Origin: DAOTXN01 sp034435435
GTDB lineage: Bacteria > Chloroflexota > Anaerolineae > S140-20
DNA length: 9,928 bases
Assembly (NCBI GenBank): GCA_034435435.1
Contig: DAOTXN010000088.1
Span: 1-9,928 of the forward strand
Reading direction: 5' to 3'
The notes beneath the pieces are model-generated. The model did not search any database. It had not been told where the DNA came from and was given only the letters and a program-made list of their open reading frames with translations. Shown here in pieces: positions 1 to 7,477 of the stretch (positions within the stretch are counted from its first letter, which is position 1; each line of letters begins with the position of its first letter). Made by a program: the position numbers and the translations under genes.

Positions 1-1
1 C

Positions 2-318
2 TCAGAGCGTTTATGCAGCTTGCCGGCTGAACTGTTTGTGCGGGTTTTGGAGGCCCTTTTGCCAGTGTTGCAGGCGCGTTGGGCGGCGCGCCAGCGTCCC
101 TTACCGGCTGAGATCGCTTGGGCGCAGCAACACCATACCTCACCCGCCTGCCCACCGCCTATGTGTTGGCGCTGTATTGGCAACGCTGGCGCATCGAAGA
201 TGCCTATGCCATCGTGAAACGCCTCCTGGGTTTGGCCTATTTCCATTGTGCCGCCCCTAACGCGGTCCAAATGCAGCTGTGGGCCACCTGGATGCTCTAT
301 GGCGTACTGGTGGACCTC
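2..318 (+). pseudogene. IS4-family transposase remnant, internally deleted
   Basis: This is a broken transposase of the IS4 (DDE) superfamily. Two pieces are visible. The first is read from position 2 to about 132 in frame 2 and contains a stretch reading RQRPLPAEIAWAQQ, which resembles the region ahead of the catalytic core. The second is read from about 134 to 318 in frame 1 and reads YLTRLPTAYVLALY followed by the C-terminal signature Y-(2)-R-(3)-E-(6)-K (Y codon at 175, R at 184, E at 196, K at 217), a hallmark of IS4 transposases. The two pieces meet around 125-137 with a frame change. The section that should lie between them, holding the catalytic aspartates, is missing, so the protein cannot be active. 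The 5' end lies outside the window. Homology fades near 318 (VLVDL), where the usual C-terminal tail of such transposases is replaced by DNA leading into the next gene. No terminal inverted repeat was recognised. Confidence 0.8.
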
Positions 319-350
319 ATGAGTCTCGAGACACAACCTGACCCAAGCAT

Positions 351-357
351 AGAGAGG
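351..357 (+). promoter_or_regulatory. Ribosome binding site of abfD
   Basis: AGAGAGG lies 6 nt before the ATG at 364. It decides the start of the dehydratase, because the open frame continues upstream to 118 through transposase relic sequence. The alternative ATG at 373 would be 15 nt away from this site, and no comparable site was noticed before the ATG codons at 118, 271, 292 or 319. Confidence 0.65.
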
Positions 358-363
358 ATCGCC

Positions 364-1815
364 ATGACCCTAATGACACGAGACGACTATATCACAAGTT
401 TGCGCAAGATGAAAAAACGGGTGTTCATCATGGGCCAGGAAGTGGAGAACCCGGTCGATCACCCCTTGGTTCGTCCGTCGCTCAACGCTTGCGCGATGAC
501 GTACGAATTGGCTCAACATCCGGCATACGCCGATCCGATGCTGGTCACGTCGAGCCTGATAGGTCAAAAGGTCAACCGTTTCACCCACCTGCACCAGGAT
601 ACTGCCGATTTGGTGTCCAAAGTAAAGATGCTGCGCCTGCTGGGGCAAATGACGGGGTGCTGTTTCCAGCGCTGCGTGGGTATGGACGCGCTTAACGCAC
701 TGGATTCCGTGACCTACGAAATGGATCGCGCGCTGGCGACCGAGTATCACATCCGGTTTCGGCAGTACCTTAGACACGTGCAAGAGCACGACCTGGTGGT
801 GGATGGCGCGATGACGGACCCCAAAGGCGACCGTCGGCTGAAGCCTTCGCAGCAGGCTGACCCAGATTTGTTCATGCACAGCATAGACCGGCGGCCTGAT
901 GGCATCGTGGTGCGCGGGGCCAAGCTCCACCAAACCGGCGCGCTGAACTCGCACGAGATCATCGTCATGCCTACACAGACGCTCTCGGAAGAGGATCGGG
1001 ATTACGCCGTCGCTTTCGCGATCCCGGCGGACGCGCCAGGCCTCCTCATGATCTACGGGCGGCAACCATCGGACACGCGCAAGCTGGAAGGCGCCCGGAT
1101 CGATGTGGGTAACCAGGAGTTTGGCGGACACGAGGCGTTGATCATCTTTGACAACGTATTCGTCCCCTGGGAGCGGGTATTCATGGCCGGCGAATACACG
1201 TTTAGCGGATTGCTCGTCGAGCGCTTTGCCGCTTACCATCGGCAGAGTTATGGCGGCTGCAAGGTCGGCGTGGGTGACGTGTTGATCGGGGCGGCTCAAT
1301 CACTGGCCCAATATCAGGGCACAGCCACGGCATCGCACATCAAAGACAAGATCGTCGAGATGGTTCATCTCAACGAGACGCTATATGCGGGCGGCATTGC
1401 GTGCTCGGCAGAAGGCAAACCGACCGCCTCAGGCACCTTCCTCGTCAACCTGCTGCTGGCAAACGTATGCAAGCTCAACGTAACGCGCTTTCCCTACGAG
1501 ATCGCGCGGCTGGCGCAGGATATCGCGGGCGGGTTGCTGGTCACTTTGCCGTCGGAGAAGGACCTCATCCATCCCGAGGTAGGACCGTTTCTGGAAAAGT
1601 ACCTGCGCAGCGTGGAGCAATATACGACAGAGGAACGCTGCCGGATGTTGCGGTTGATAGAAAATCTCACGCTGGGGCCAGGGGCAGCAGCCTATCTCGC
1701 AGAGTCGATGCACGGGGCCGGGTCGCCGCAGGCGCAGCGCATCATGCTGGCGCGGCTGGCCGACCTGGAGGGAAAGACACAGTTGGCGCGCAGGCTGGCA
1801 GGAATCCAGGCCTGA
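364..1815 (+). CDS. abfD: 4-hydroxybutyryl-CoA dehydratase / vinylacetyl-CoA delta-isomerase
   Basis: This cytosolic flavin and [4Fe-4S] enzyme dehydrates 4-hydroxybutyryl-CoA to crotonyl-CoA and isomerises vinylacetyl-CoA. It serves 4-aminobutyrate/succinate fermentation and the 4-hydroxybutyrate carbon-fixation cycles. It belongs to the HpaB-like fold family. From the ATG at 364 it has 483 residues, against about 490 in the Clostridium aminobutyricum enzyme as I recall it, and it aligns along its whole length. Cluster ligands are C100 and C104 (motif CFQRC, with Q102), H292 and C299 (HRQSYGGCK, with Y296 and K300). The catalytic glutamates correspond to E257 (EALIIFDN) and E447 (ESMHGAGSPQAQR). 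All known key residues are therefore present. C99 directly before the first ligand is an extra cysteine. Relative to the clostridial protein there is a short deletion in the segment around residues 400-415. The upstream frame is open into a transposase relic, but the RBS supports 364. No partner genes (CoA transferase, 4-hydroxybutyrate dehydrogenase) are in the window. Confidence 0.95.
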   Translation: MTLMTRDDYITSLRKMKKRVFIMGQEVENPVDHPLVRPSLNACAMTYELAQHPAYADPMLVTSSLIGQKVNRFTHLHQDTADLVSKVKMLRLLGQMTGCCFQRCVGMDALNALDSVTYEMDRALATEYHIRFRQYLRHVQEHDLVVDGAMTDPKGDRRLKPSQQADPDLFMHSIDRRPDGIVVRGAKLHQTGALNSHEIIVMPTQTLSEEDRDYAVAFAIPADAPGLLMIYGRQPSDTRKLEGARIDVGNQEFGGHEALIIFDNVFVPWERVFMAGEYTFSGLLVERFAAYHRQSYGGCKVGVGDVLIGAAQSLAQYQGTATASHIKDKIVEMVHLNETLYAGGIACSAEGKPTASGTFLVNLLLANVCKLNVTRFPYEIARLAQDIAGGLLVTLPSEKDLIHPEVGPFLEKYLRSVEQYTTEERCRMLRLIENLTLGPGAAAYLAESMHGAGSPQAQRIMLARLADLEGKTQLARRLAGIQA

Positions 1816-1825
1816 CAAAAAGAAA

Positions 1826-1854
1826 CCTCCCGCAGGCGTGTGACCTGCGGGAGG
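1826..1854. terminator. Shared (bidirectional) hairpin terminator
   Basis: A perfect 11-bp stem (CCTCCCGCAGG, 1826-1836, with its complement at 1844-1854) encloses a 7-nt loop. It lies 10 nt after the abfD stop and 24 nt after the stop of the convergent minus-strand gene. On the minus strand the stem is followed by TTTCTTTTTG, a good U-tract. On the plus strand it is followed only by CTCTTTG, so termination should be stronger for the minus-strand transcript. Confidence 0.8.
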
Positions 1855-1878
1855 CTCTTTGAGAGCAGCGCCACTCTG

Positions 1879-2364
1879 TCAGGGTTCGATCTGCACCGCG
1901 ACGACTATCTTTTCCCCCGCGGCGTCGGGGAGATCGAACGCCTCACTCGTAGCCAGGGGTTCACCTTCGGGTTGGTCCAGCACAAGCCAGCGGAAGGGTC
2001 CTGTCCCAAAATCCTCCGGGGCCACCCACCACTGTTTCACGCCGCCGTCTTCCAGCGTGCCCTGCCAGCCTTCTACGGCGTGCCAATCGCCCAACCGATC
2101 CTGCCACTGCACCACCGTCCACAGCCCGATCTGGGGCGGCGAAACGCGCAGCTCGATAAAAGCCCCCAAGGGGAACGAAGGCGCCGGCGCCGGTGTGGGT
2201 GTAGGCGTGGGACTAGGGTTGGGCCGTGAGGGTAACGCCGGCGCCGGTCGCGGCGGCAAGGTGGGCGCTGCAGCCTGGGCCAGCGTGGGCAGCGTCGAAG
2301 CCGCCAACAGCACACCCAAGATGCTCACGATGGCGATCAAACGGATTCCATATTTCGCGTTCAT
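1879..2364 (-). CDS. Small secreted protein: signal peptide, Pro/Thr linker, Trp-rich C-terminal domain
   Basis: The protein has 161 residues. The N-terminus is a typical Sec signal peptide: MNAKYGIR, then a hydrophobic stretch to about residue 23, with a likely cleavage after TLAQA (residue 31). Residues 33-63 are a proline-, threonine- and serine-rich linker (SPTPTPTPAPAP), of the kind that tethers domains outside the cell. Residues 65-161 form one compact domain rich in tryptophan and acidic residues (LWTVVQWQD, VEGWQG, KQWWVAPEDFGTGPFRW, then LATSEAFDLP). Comparable domains seem familiar to me from secreted Chloroflexota proteins, but I know of no assigned function. Its start lies 36 bp after the stop of the large surface protein on the same strand, so the two are probably co-transcribed and exported together. 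The RBS is weak (GGGAATGGAAAA just before the ATG). The shared hairpin terminator follows. Binding to the surface protein or to a cell-wall polymer is possible but only a guess. Confidence 0.75.
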   Translation of the reverse strand: MNAKYGIRLIAIVSILGVLLAASTLPTLAQAAAPTLPPRPAPALPSRPNPSPTPTPTPAPAPSFPLGAFIELRVSPPQIGLWTVVQWQDRLGDWHAVEGWQGTLEDGGVKQWWVAPEDFGTGPFRWLVLDQPEGEPLATSEAFDLPDAAGEKIVVAVQIEP

Positions 2365-2400
2365 TTTTCCATTCCCGTTCTGGCGCGTTGAAACACGCAG

Positions 2401-5400
2401 CTATTGGGGGCGCGCCGGCAGACGCTCGGCCCAGCGCGGCGCGCCGCTGCCAGACTGTATGGGCGCAACGCCCACGCCCAGCCCCGACAGCGCCGGGCCG
2501 TAAATGTTGTTATACGCGCCGCCGTCCATCTCGTGACTCTCCAGCACTGCGCCATAGTCGGTGTCGGCATTGGCCGAGTCCACTTGCGCGTAAATCGAAC
2601 TGCCCACCGGCAGCGGCCAGGCCACGGCGCTGTACGTCGGCCAGTAGAACTGATCGCCAAAGGTCAGCGTCAGACTCTCGCCCGGCTCCAGCGGCAGGCC
2701 CTCGCCTGCGACGCCCCACACCATCCCCTGGGTGCTGCGCCCGTCGTTCCACACCTGGTTGACCCCCGTGGGGGCAGGGTGGGGGTTGACGTACAGGTCT
2801 ACCCAAAAGGCGTCGGTCACAGGGGCGTTGCCCTGGTTTTTGATGACCACTCGCACACTGGCGCTGGTCACGCTGATGCTTTCCACCACCAGGTCGGGGG
2901 CCAGCACGGTCGGCGTCTGGCTCCTCACCACCAGCGGCAGAAAGACCTGGTACGTCTCGGGGGCCGGCTGGAACACCACGATGCTGTATGGCGCCTGGGC
3001 CTGGATCGTGTCGGTTTCCTGGTCCAGGCCGGTGACTGTCGCCGTGGCTTGCAGCGGATTCGGGTCGCTGGCCTGCACGGTATAACTGGCGCTCAAGACC
3101 CACACTTCCCCGGCAGACAGCACGCCGTCGCCGCTGGCGTCGCCGCTGACCAGCGTCGCCGTCCCGCCCAGACCATCGTCGAGCACAATGTCGCTCACCG
3201 GCGAGCCGTCGCTGGCGGCGGCGTGTTGCACTGTAAAAGTAGACACCACCATGTCGCCGACCGTGGCCGCCTCTGGGCCGGTCCTCACCACGCTGAGCAG
3301 CGGATGGAAACCCTCGTAAGTAAAGGTCGCTGTGACCTCTTTGTTCCCCAGCAGGGTGATGGCAGCCGGATTGTCCGTCCCGCTCATGTCGCCGCTCCAG
3401 CCATCAAAGACCCAGCCGGGGTCGGCGCTGGCGGTCAGCGTAACCACCGCGCCGGAGAGGTAGAGCGGCTCGTCAGGATCGCGGCTCACCGCGCCGCCGC
3501 CAAGCACGTGCAGCGTCAACTGGGCAAACGTGTCATCCACGACGACCGTGACGGTGGCGGTGTCGCTGCCGCCGTTGCCGTCATCAATTGTATACGTAAA
3601 GGTTTCGGTCCCGGCAAAGCCACTCACCGGCGTATACACGACGGTCGCCCCGTCGGTCGTGGCCGAGCCGCCCTGGTCGGGCGTACCCAGCGCGACGATG
3701 GTCAGCGTCTCGCCGCTGTCCGGCGCATCGGTGTCGTTGTCGCGCACGTCGAGCACGTTGTTCACGCTGTTTTCAGGCGCTACAAAGAGGTCGTCTTGGG
3801 CAGCGGGGTCGTCGTTGACCGGGTTGACGGTGATCGTGACGCTGGCCGTGTCGCTGCCGCCGTCGCCGTCGGCGACGGTGTAGGTAAAGGTATCCGCGCC
3901 GTTGAAATCGGCGGTGGGGGTATAGGTCACGCTGAAATCAGGGTTGATGGAGGTCAGACCGTTGGCTGCCTGGCCCACTGCCGCCACAAACAAGATGGGA
4001 GTGTCCACGTCGCTATCGTTGGCCAACACATCCACCACGACCGCCACGTCCTCATCAGTGGCAGCGCTATCGTCCGCAGCCACGGGCGGGTCGTTAACCC
4101 CGCTCACAGTGACGCTGACGGTAGCCGTGGCGCTACCGCCGTTGCCGTCGGAGATGGTGTAGCCAAAGCTGTCCACCAGCGTCTCGCCGACGGCCAACGC
4201 CTGCAAGGTCGCCGCAGCGGTGGGGTCGAAGCTGAAACTGCCGTCGGGATTCACCGTCACACCCGCGCCGTTGGCGCTGCTCGCGTCGTAGGCGGTGACG
4301 GCCAGCGGGTCGCTGGCGTCGGCGTCGGCGTCGTTGGACAACACGCCCGGCGCGGCGACGGTGAGCAACATATCCTCGTCGGCGGCGGCGCTGTCGTCTG
4401 CCGCTACGGGTGGGTCGTTGACCCCGCTCACAGTGACGCTGACGGTAGCCGTGGCGCTACCGCCGTTGCCGTCGGAGATGGTGTAGCCAAAGCTGTCCAC
4501 CAGCGTCTCACCCACGGCCAGCGTCTGCAAGGCCGCCGATCCCGTCGGGTCGAAACTGAAACTGCCGTCGGGATTCACCGTCACACCCGCGCCGTTGGCG
4601 CTGCTCGCGTCGTAGGCGGTGACGGCCAGCGGGTCGCTGGCGTCGGCGTCGGCGTCGTTGGACAACACGCCCGGCGCGGCGACGGTCAGCGCGGTATCCT
4701 CGTCGGCGGCGGCGCTGTCGTCTGCCGCTACGGGCGGGTCGTTGACCCCGCTCGCGGTGACGCTGACCGTGGCCGTGGCGCTGCCGCCGTTGCCGTCGGA
4801 GATGGTGTAGCTAAAGCTGTCTACCAGCGCCTCGCCGACGGCCAACGCCTGCAAGGTCGCCGATCCCGTCGGGTCGAAACTGTAACTGCCGTCGGGGTTC
4901 ATCGTCACGCCCGCGCCGCTGGCGCTGGTTGCGTCGTAGGCCGTGACGGTCAGCGGGTCGCCGTTCAGGTCGTTGTCGTTGCCGAGCACGCCCGGCGCGC
5001 CGATGCTCAACAGGGTGTCCTCGTCGGTGGCGTCATCGTCGTCCACGGCCTGCGGGGCCACGTTGGCCACCGTGCTGGCGACGCTGCTCTCCACCGGCGT
5101 GCTCACCTGGGCGCTGGTCGCAGAAGCCGTGTTCGTGACAAGGGAACCGGCCGCGGCGGGGTAATTCACTGTGACGGCGAACGTCACCGTCATGCGCTGG
5201 CCCGGGTTGAGCGTCGCGCCGCTGAGCAGCGTGGGTGGATCGCCGGCCACGCCTGCGCCCGTCTGGTAGGCGGAAATCTGGACGTTGTCGATATAGAATT
5301 GGTCGCCGACCATGCTCGCACTGAGGAAACGAATGGCCGTGTTGGCCGCGATATAGTCGCTGATGTCGTATTTGAGCGTGCGATAGGCGCTGTCGGTCCC

Positions 5401-7422
5401 CGGCCCCACCAGCCTATCCAGCTCGACCCACGCGCCGCCGCCGTCGTTCGATACTTCGATGCTCACGTAATCGGCGGCGTTGTCAAAGCTGTTGCGGCGA
5501 TACTCAAAACTCAGCACAGCAGACGTATAACCGGACAGGTCGGCCAGTCGCCACACACCTCGGCCGGTGTTCTGGATGCGGATGCTATAATCGACCTGGT
5601 CGGTGAGCACTTGCACGTCGCCGGTGGTGGGGTCGTTCACCTCGCCGATCTCGGCCCACGCCTGGCCGCTCCAGTCGAGCGTGCCATTGCTGCCGTCGTA
5701 GACGCGGTTGATCAGCTCGTCACGGTAGGATTGCATGAGCGGCTGTGTGACCTGGCTGCTGCCCGGCGCAAAGGTCGCGCCGGCGGGCAGCGGATCCGTC
5801 ACGGTCACGCCGGTGGCGTCTCCTTGCCCGTCGTTGGCGACCACAATGGTGTAGGCCAGTTGCTGGCCCGGCTCGACGGGTTCGGGCGTCACAGACTTGG
5901 ACACCGTCAAGGCCGGTATGACCTCGTCAAAGCCCATGTCGTAGCCGCCGTGGAGGGGACGCGGGTCGCCGTCGTAATCGGTGGTGGGCAGCCCCACGCC
6001 GGTGTTGGCGCCGGCGTTGATGACCGGCGACCAGGCCGAGAGATGATACTGCTGCGTCAGGTCGCCCACGCCCAGGAAGCGCGGATCCACGTAGATGTTG
6101 TTCCCGCTAACCGTGCCGTACACATTTGCGCCGTTAGGGGCCGTGTTGTCGAAAATATCATTATAGTCCGCTGTGCCGCTGGCGCGATAGATGCCACCGC
6201 CACGATTCGTCGCCGTATTGCTAACGATGACATTGTTATACGCTCGACCGCTCGTCTGCAAATACAGACCGCCGCCATCGGCGGAGGTGTTGCCGATAAT
6301 GGTGTTGTTGAACACGTTGACATCACCCGCAGCCGCGTTGGCGTTGATATTCATCGCGCCGCCAATCGTCCGCGAGCGGTTGTTATAGAACAAGTTGTTG
6401 ACCACCGTGACCACGTTGCTTTCCCAGCAATCAATACCGCCGCCTTCACTGTGACCGGGGCCCATAGAGAGATTATTGGCGATGACGTTGCCGTCAATCA
6501 GTGAGGCGCGGGCGCTGGTCTCAAAGCCGATACCGCCGCCGCCGCCGTAGCCGCCGGTAGGCACGCTTTGGTTGCCGGCGATGTAACTGTTACGAATCAC
6601 GGCCAGAGTCGTACCATATATGCCAATACCGCCGCCATTGGCCAGGTTAGCCTGCGTAATCAGAGTGTTGGTGGTAATTTCACTGTGCTGAATGAGCGGA
6701 GAACTACCTGCGCGGATGACGACGCCGCCGCCGCCGCCGTTGCTCGTCGTTGAGGTAGCCGAGTTGTTATAAATGGATACATCCAGAAGGGTGGGCGAAC
6801 CGGACACAATGTCCACGCCGCCGCCATAAACCTCGGCCCCGCTGCCGGTAGCGCGCACGACGTTACCGTAAATATACGTGCGCTCAATCAGGTGATTGCC
6901 AGACATAAGCACCAATCCCGCGCCAAAGGCGTCGGTGTTGGCTGCTGTGGTTGAGTGCCGGTTGTTACGCAAGGTGCTGTCAGAAACCGTGATCGGGTTG
7001 GCCGTGTTCAGCGTGAGCGCGTGCACGGCATATTCGATCGTGGCCTGGCTCAGATAGCCCGTGCTGCCGGGCGCATACGTCATGCCATCCCACGCGCCGG
7101 GCGTGGCCGAGACGCCGGTAAACGTCACCGGGCCGGTGCTGTGCAGGTCGCCGTTGACCGTCAGCCCGGCGCCATTCGCAAAATAGACGGTCGTATCGGG
7201 GGCGATGGTGATGACCACGCCCGCGTTGATCACCACGTCGGCCGTGGCCGTGATGACCCCCGGTCCCCACACGCCATCCACGTCTTGCACCGGATCGATG
7301 GTGCTGCCGTCCGGCTGATCGTCGGCCAGGGCGACGCCCGCGCTCCAGACAAAGGTCAGCGCCAAAACAATGAGCAGCCCCACAAGCAAGGCCGCCGGAC
7401 GAGTCAATCGTAATATCTTCAT
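2401..7422 (-). CDS. Giant multidomain secreted/surface protein (beta-helix, DUF11, Ig-like repeats, CARDB)
   Basis: The protein has 1673 residues from the ATG at 7422, chosen because MKILRL plus a hydrophobic stretch ending in GVALA (about residue 33) is a proper Sec signal peptide preceded by a GGGAG site; an ATG at 7476 would add 18 residues without sense. Domains in order: right-handed beta-helix, residues about 60-500, with GG[GA]-type turns near 200, 230, 263, 294, 327, 354, 383 and 408; a DUF11-like domain beginning near 505; a jelly-roll-like segment, about 563-728, sitting inside it; the DUF11 second half to about 785; three near-identical 108-residue VCBS/cadherin-like repeats, about 791-1113; two further Ig-like domains of the Big_9 type to about 1299; an InlB/Flg_new-type repeat, about 1300-1370 (WVFDGWSGD); a DUF11/DUF7507-like domain with an EF-hand-like DASGDGVLSAGE; the motif YQVFLPLVVR (1491-1500); and a CARDB-like domain, about 1508-1640. 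No LPXTG or C-terminal membrane anchor is seen. The likely role is an adhesin or sheath protein; carbohydrate binding is possible. Confidence 0.88.
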   Translation of the reverse strand: MKILRLTRPAALLVGLLIVLALTFVWSAGVALADDQPDGSTIDPVQDVDGVWGPGVITATADVVINAGVVITIAPDTTVYFANGAGLTVNGDLHSTGPVTFTGVSATPGAWDGMTYAPGSTGYLSQATIEYAVHALTLNTANPITVSDSTLRNNRHSTTAANTDAFGAGLVLMSGNHLIERTYIYGNVVRATGSGAEVYGGGVDIVSGSPTLLDVSIYNNSATSTTSNGGGGGVVIRAGSSPLIQHSEITTNTLITQANLANGGGIGIYGTTLAVIRNSYIAGNQSVPTGGYGGGGGIGFETSARASLIDGNVIANNLSMGPGHSEGGGIDCWESNVVTVVNNLFYNNRSRTIGGAMNINANAAAGDVNVFNNTIIGNTSADGGGLYLQTSGRAYNNVIVSNTATNRGGGIYRASGTADYNDIFDNTAPNGANVYGTVSGNNIYVDPRFLGVGDLTQQYHLSAWSPVINAGANTGVGLPTTDYDGDPRPLHGGYDMGFDEVIPALTVSKSVTPEPVEPGQQLAYTIVVANDGQGDATGVTVTDPLPAGATFAPGSSQVTQPLMQSYRDELINRVYDGSNGTLDWSGQAWAEIGEVNDPTTGDVQVLTDQVDYSIRIQNTGRGVWRLADLSGYTSAVLSFEYRRNSFDNAADYVSIEVSNDGGGAWVELDRLVGPGTDSAYRTLKYDISDYIAANTAIRFLSASMVGDQFYIDNVQISAYQTGAGVAGDPPTLLSGATLNPGQRMTVTFAVTVNYPAAAGSLVTNTASATSAQVSTPVESSVASTVANVAPQAVDDDDATDEDTLLSIGAPGVLGNDNDLNGDPLTVTAYDATSASGAGVTMNPDGSYSFDPTGSATLQALAVGEALVDSFSYTISDGNGGSATATVSVTASGVNDPPVAADDSAAADEDTALTVAAPGVLSNDADADASDPLAVTAYDASSANGAGVTVNPDGSFSFDPTGSAALQTLAVGETLVDSFGYTISDGNGGSATATVSVTVSGVNDPPVAADDSAAADEDMLLTVAAPGVLSNDADADASDPLAVTAYDASSANGAGVTVNPDGSFSFDPTAAATLQALAVGETLVDSFGYTISDGNGGSATATVSVTVSGVNDPPVAADDSAATDEDVAVVVDVLANDSDVDTPILFVAAVGQAANGLTSINPDFSVTYTPTADFNGADTFTYTVADGDGGSDTASVTITVNPVNDDPAAQDDLFVAPENSVNNVLDVRDNDTDAPDSGETLTIVALGTPDQGGSATTDGATVVYTPVSGFAGTETFTYTIDDGNGGSDTATVTVVVDDTFAQLTLHVLGGGAVSRDPDEPLYLSGAVVTLTASADPGWVFDGWSGDMSGTDNPAAITLLGNKEVTATFTYEGFHPLLSVVRTGPEAATVGDMVVSTFTVQHAAASDGSPVSDIVLDDGLGGTATLVSGDASGDGVLSAGEVWVLSASYTVQASDPNPLQATATVTGLDQETDTIQAQAPYSIVVFQPAPETYQVFLPLVVRSQTPTVLAPDLVVESISVTSASVRVVIKNQGNAPVTDAFWVDLYVNPHPAPTGVNQVWNDGRSTQGMVWGVAGEGLPLEPGESLTLTFGDQFYWPTYSAVAWPLPVGSSIYAQVDSANADTDYGAVLESHEMDGGAYNNIYGPALSGLGVGVAPIQSGSGAPRWAERLPARPQ
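4083..5054 (-). repeat. Three tandem 324-bp repeats encoding VCBS/cadherin-like domains
   Basis: Units run 4083-4406, 4407-4730 and 4731-5054, each exactly 108 codons. The phase is fixed by the string CGGGYGGGTCGTT at 4083, 4407 and 4731. The first two units share identical runs of 89 bp (4097-4185 with 4421-4509) and 131 bp (4232-4362 with 4556-4686). The third unit, which encodes the most N-terminal domain, is more diverged but shares patches with each of the others. Each encoded domain follows the pattern ADEDT - GVLSNDADAD - NPDGSFSFDP - ISDGNGGSATATVSV - GVNDPP. Confidence 0.9.
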
Positions 7423-7430
7423 GTTCTTCA

Positions 7431-7435
7431 CTCCC
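7431..7435 (-). promoter_or_regulatory. Ribosome binding site of the surface protein
   Basis: GGGAG on the minus strand, 8 nt before the ATG at 7422. It supports the shorter start that exposes the signal peptide directly at the N-terminus. Confidence 0.65.
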
Positions 7436-7477
7436 AAATCGTCTCTCGACGAACCAAGATCAACAAAAACGCGCATC

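Noticed and set aside
370..1299. A 309-codon minus-strand open frame opposite abfD
   Set aside because: It is antisense to a protein aligned end to end with a known family and shows no family features of its own.
118..1815. A 565-residue fusion of transposase C-terminus and 4-hydroxybutyryl-CoA dehydratase
   Set aside because: The family's normal N-terminus begins at the ATG at 364, which has a well-placed RBS; the ATG at 118 has no comparable site and would start inside a deleted, frame-shifted transposase relic.
2160..2225. GGTGTGGGTGTAGGCGTGG repeats as a regulatory repeat
   Set aside because: They encode the Pro/Thr linker of the small secreted protein on the minus strand.
2404..6504. 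A 1366-codon open frame on the plus strand opposite the surface-protein gene
   Set aside because: Its product has no recognisable domains, is rich in His, Arg, Val and Gly as expected for the complement of a GC-rich Ala/Asp/Thr/Val coding sequence, and repeats simply mirror the tandem repeats of the true gene on the other strand.
6537..6745. GCC trinucleotide runs as a microsatellite or CRISPR-like array
   Set aside because: They are short runs of glycine codons in the GGG turns of the beta-helix; there are no spaced direct repeats.
7423..7476. An 18-residue N-terminal extension of the surface protein starting at 7476
   Set aside because: It would place charged residues ahead of a standard signal peptide and would include the RBS (7431-7435) and the leader as coding sequence.
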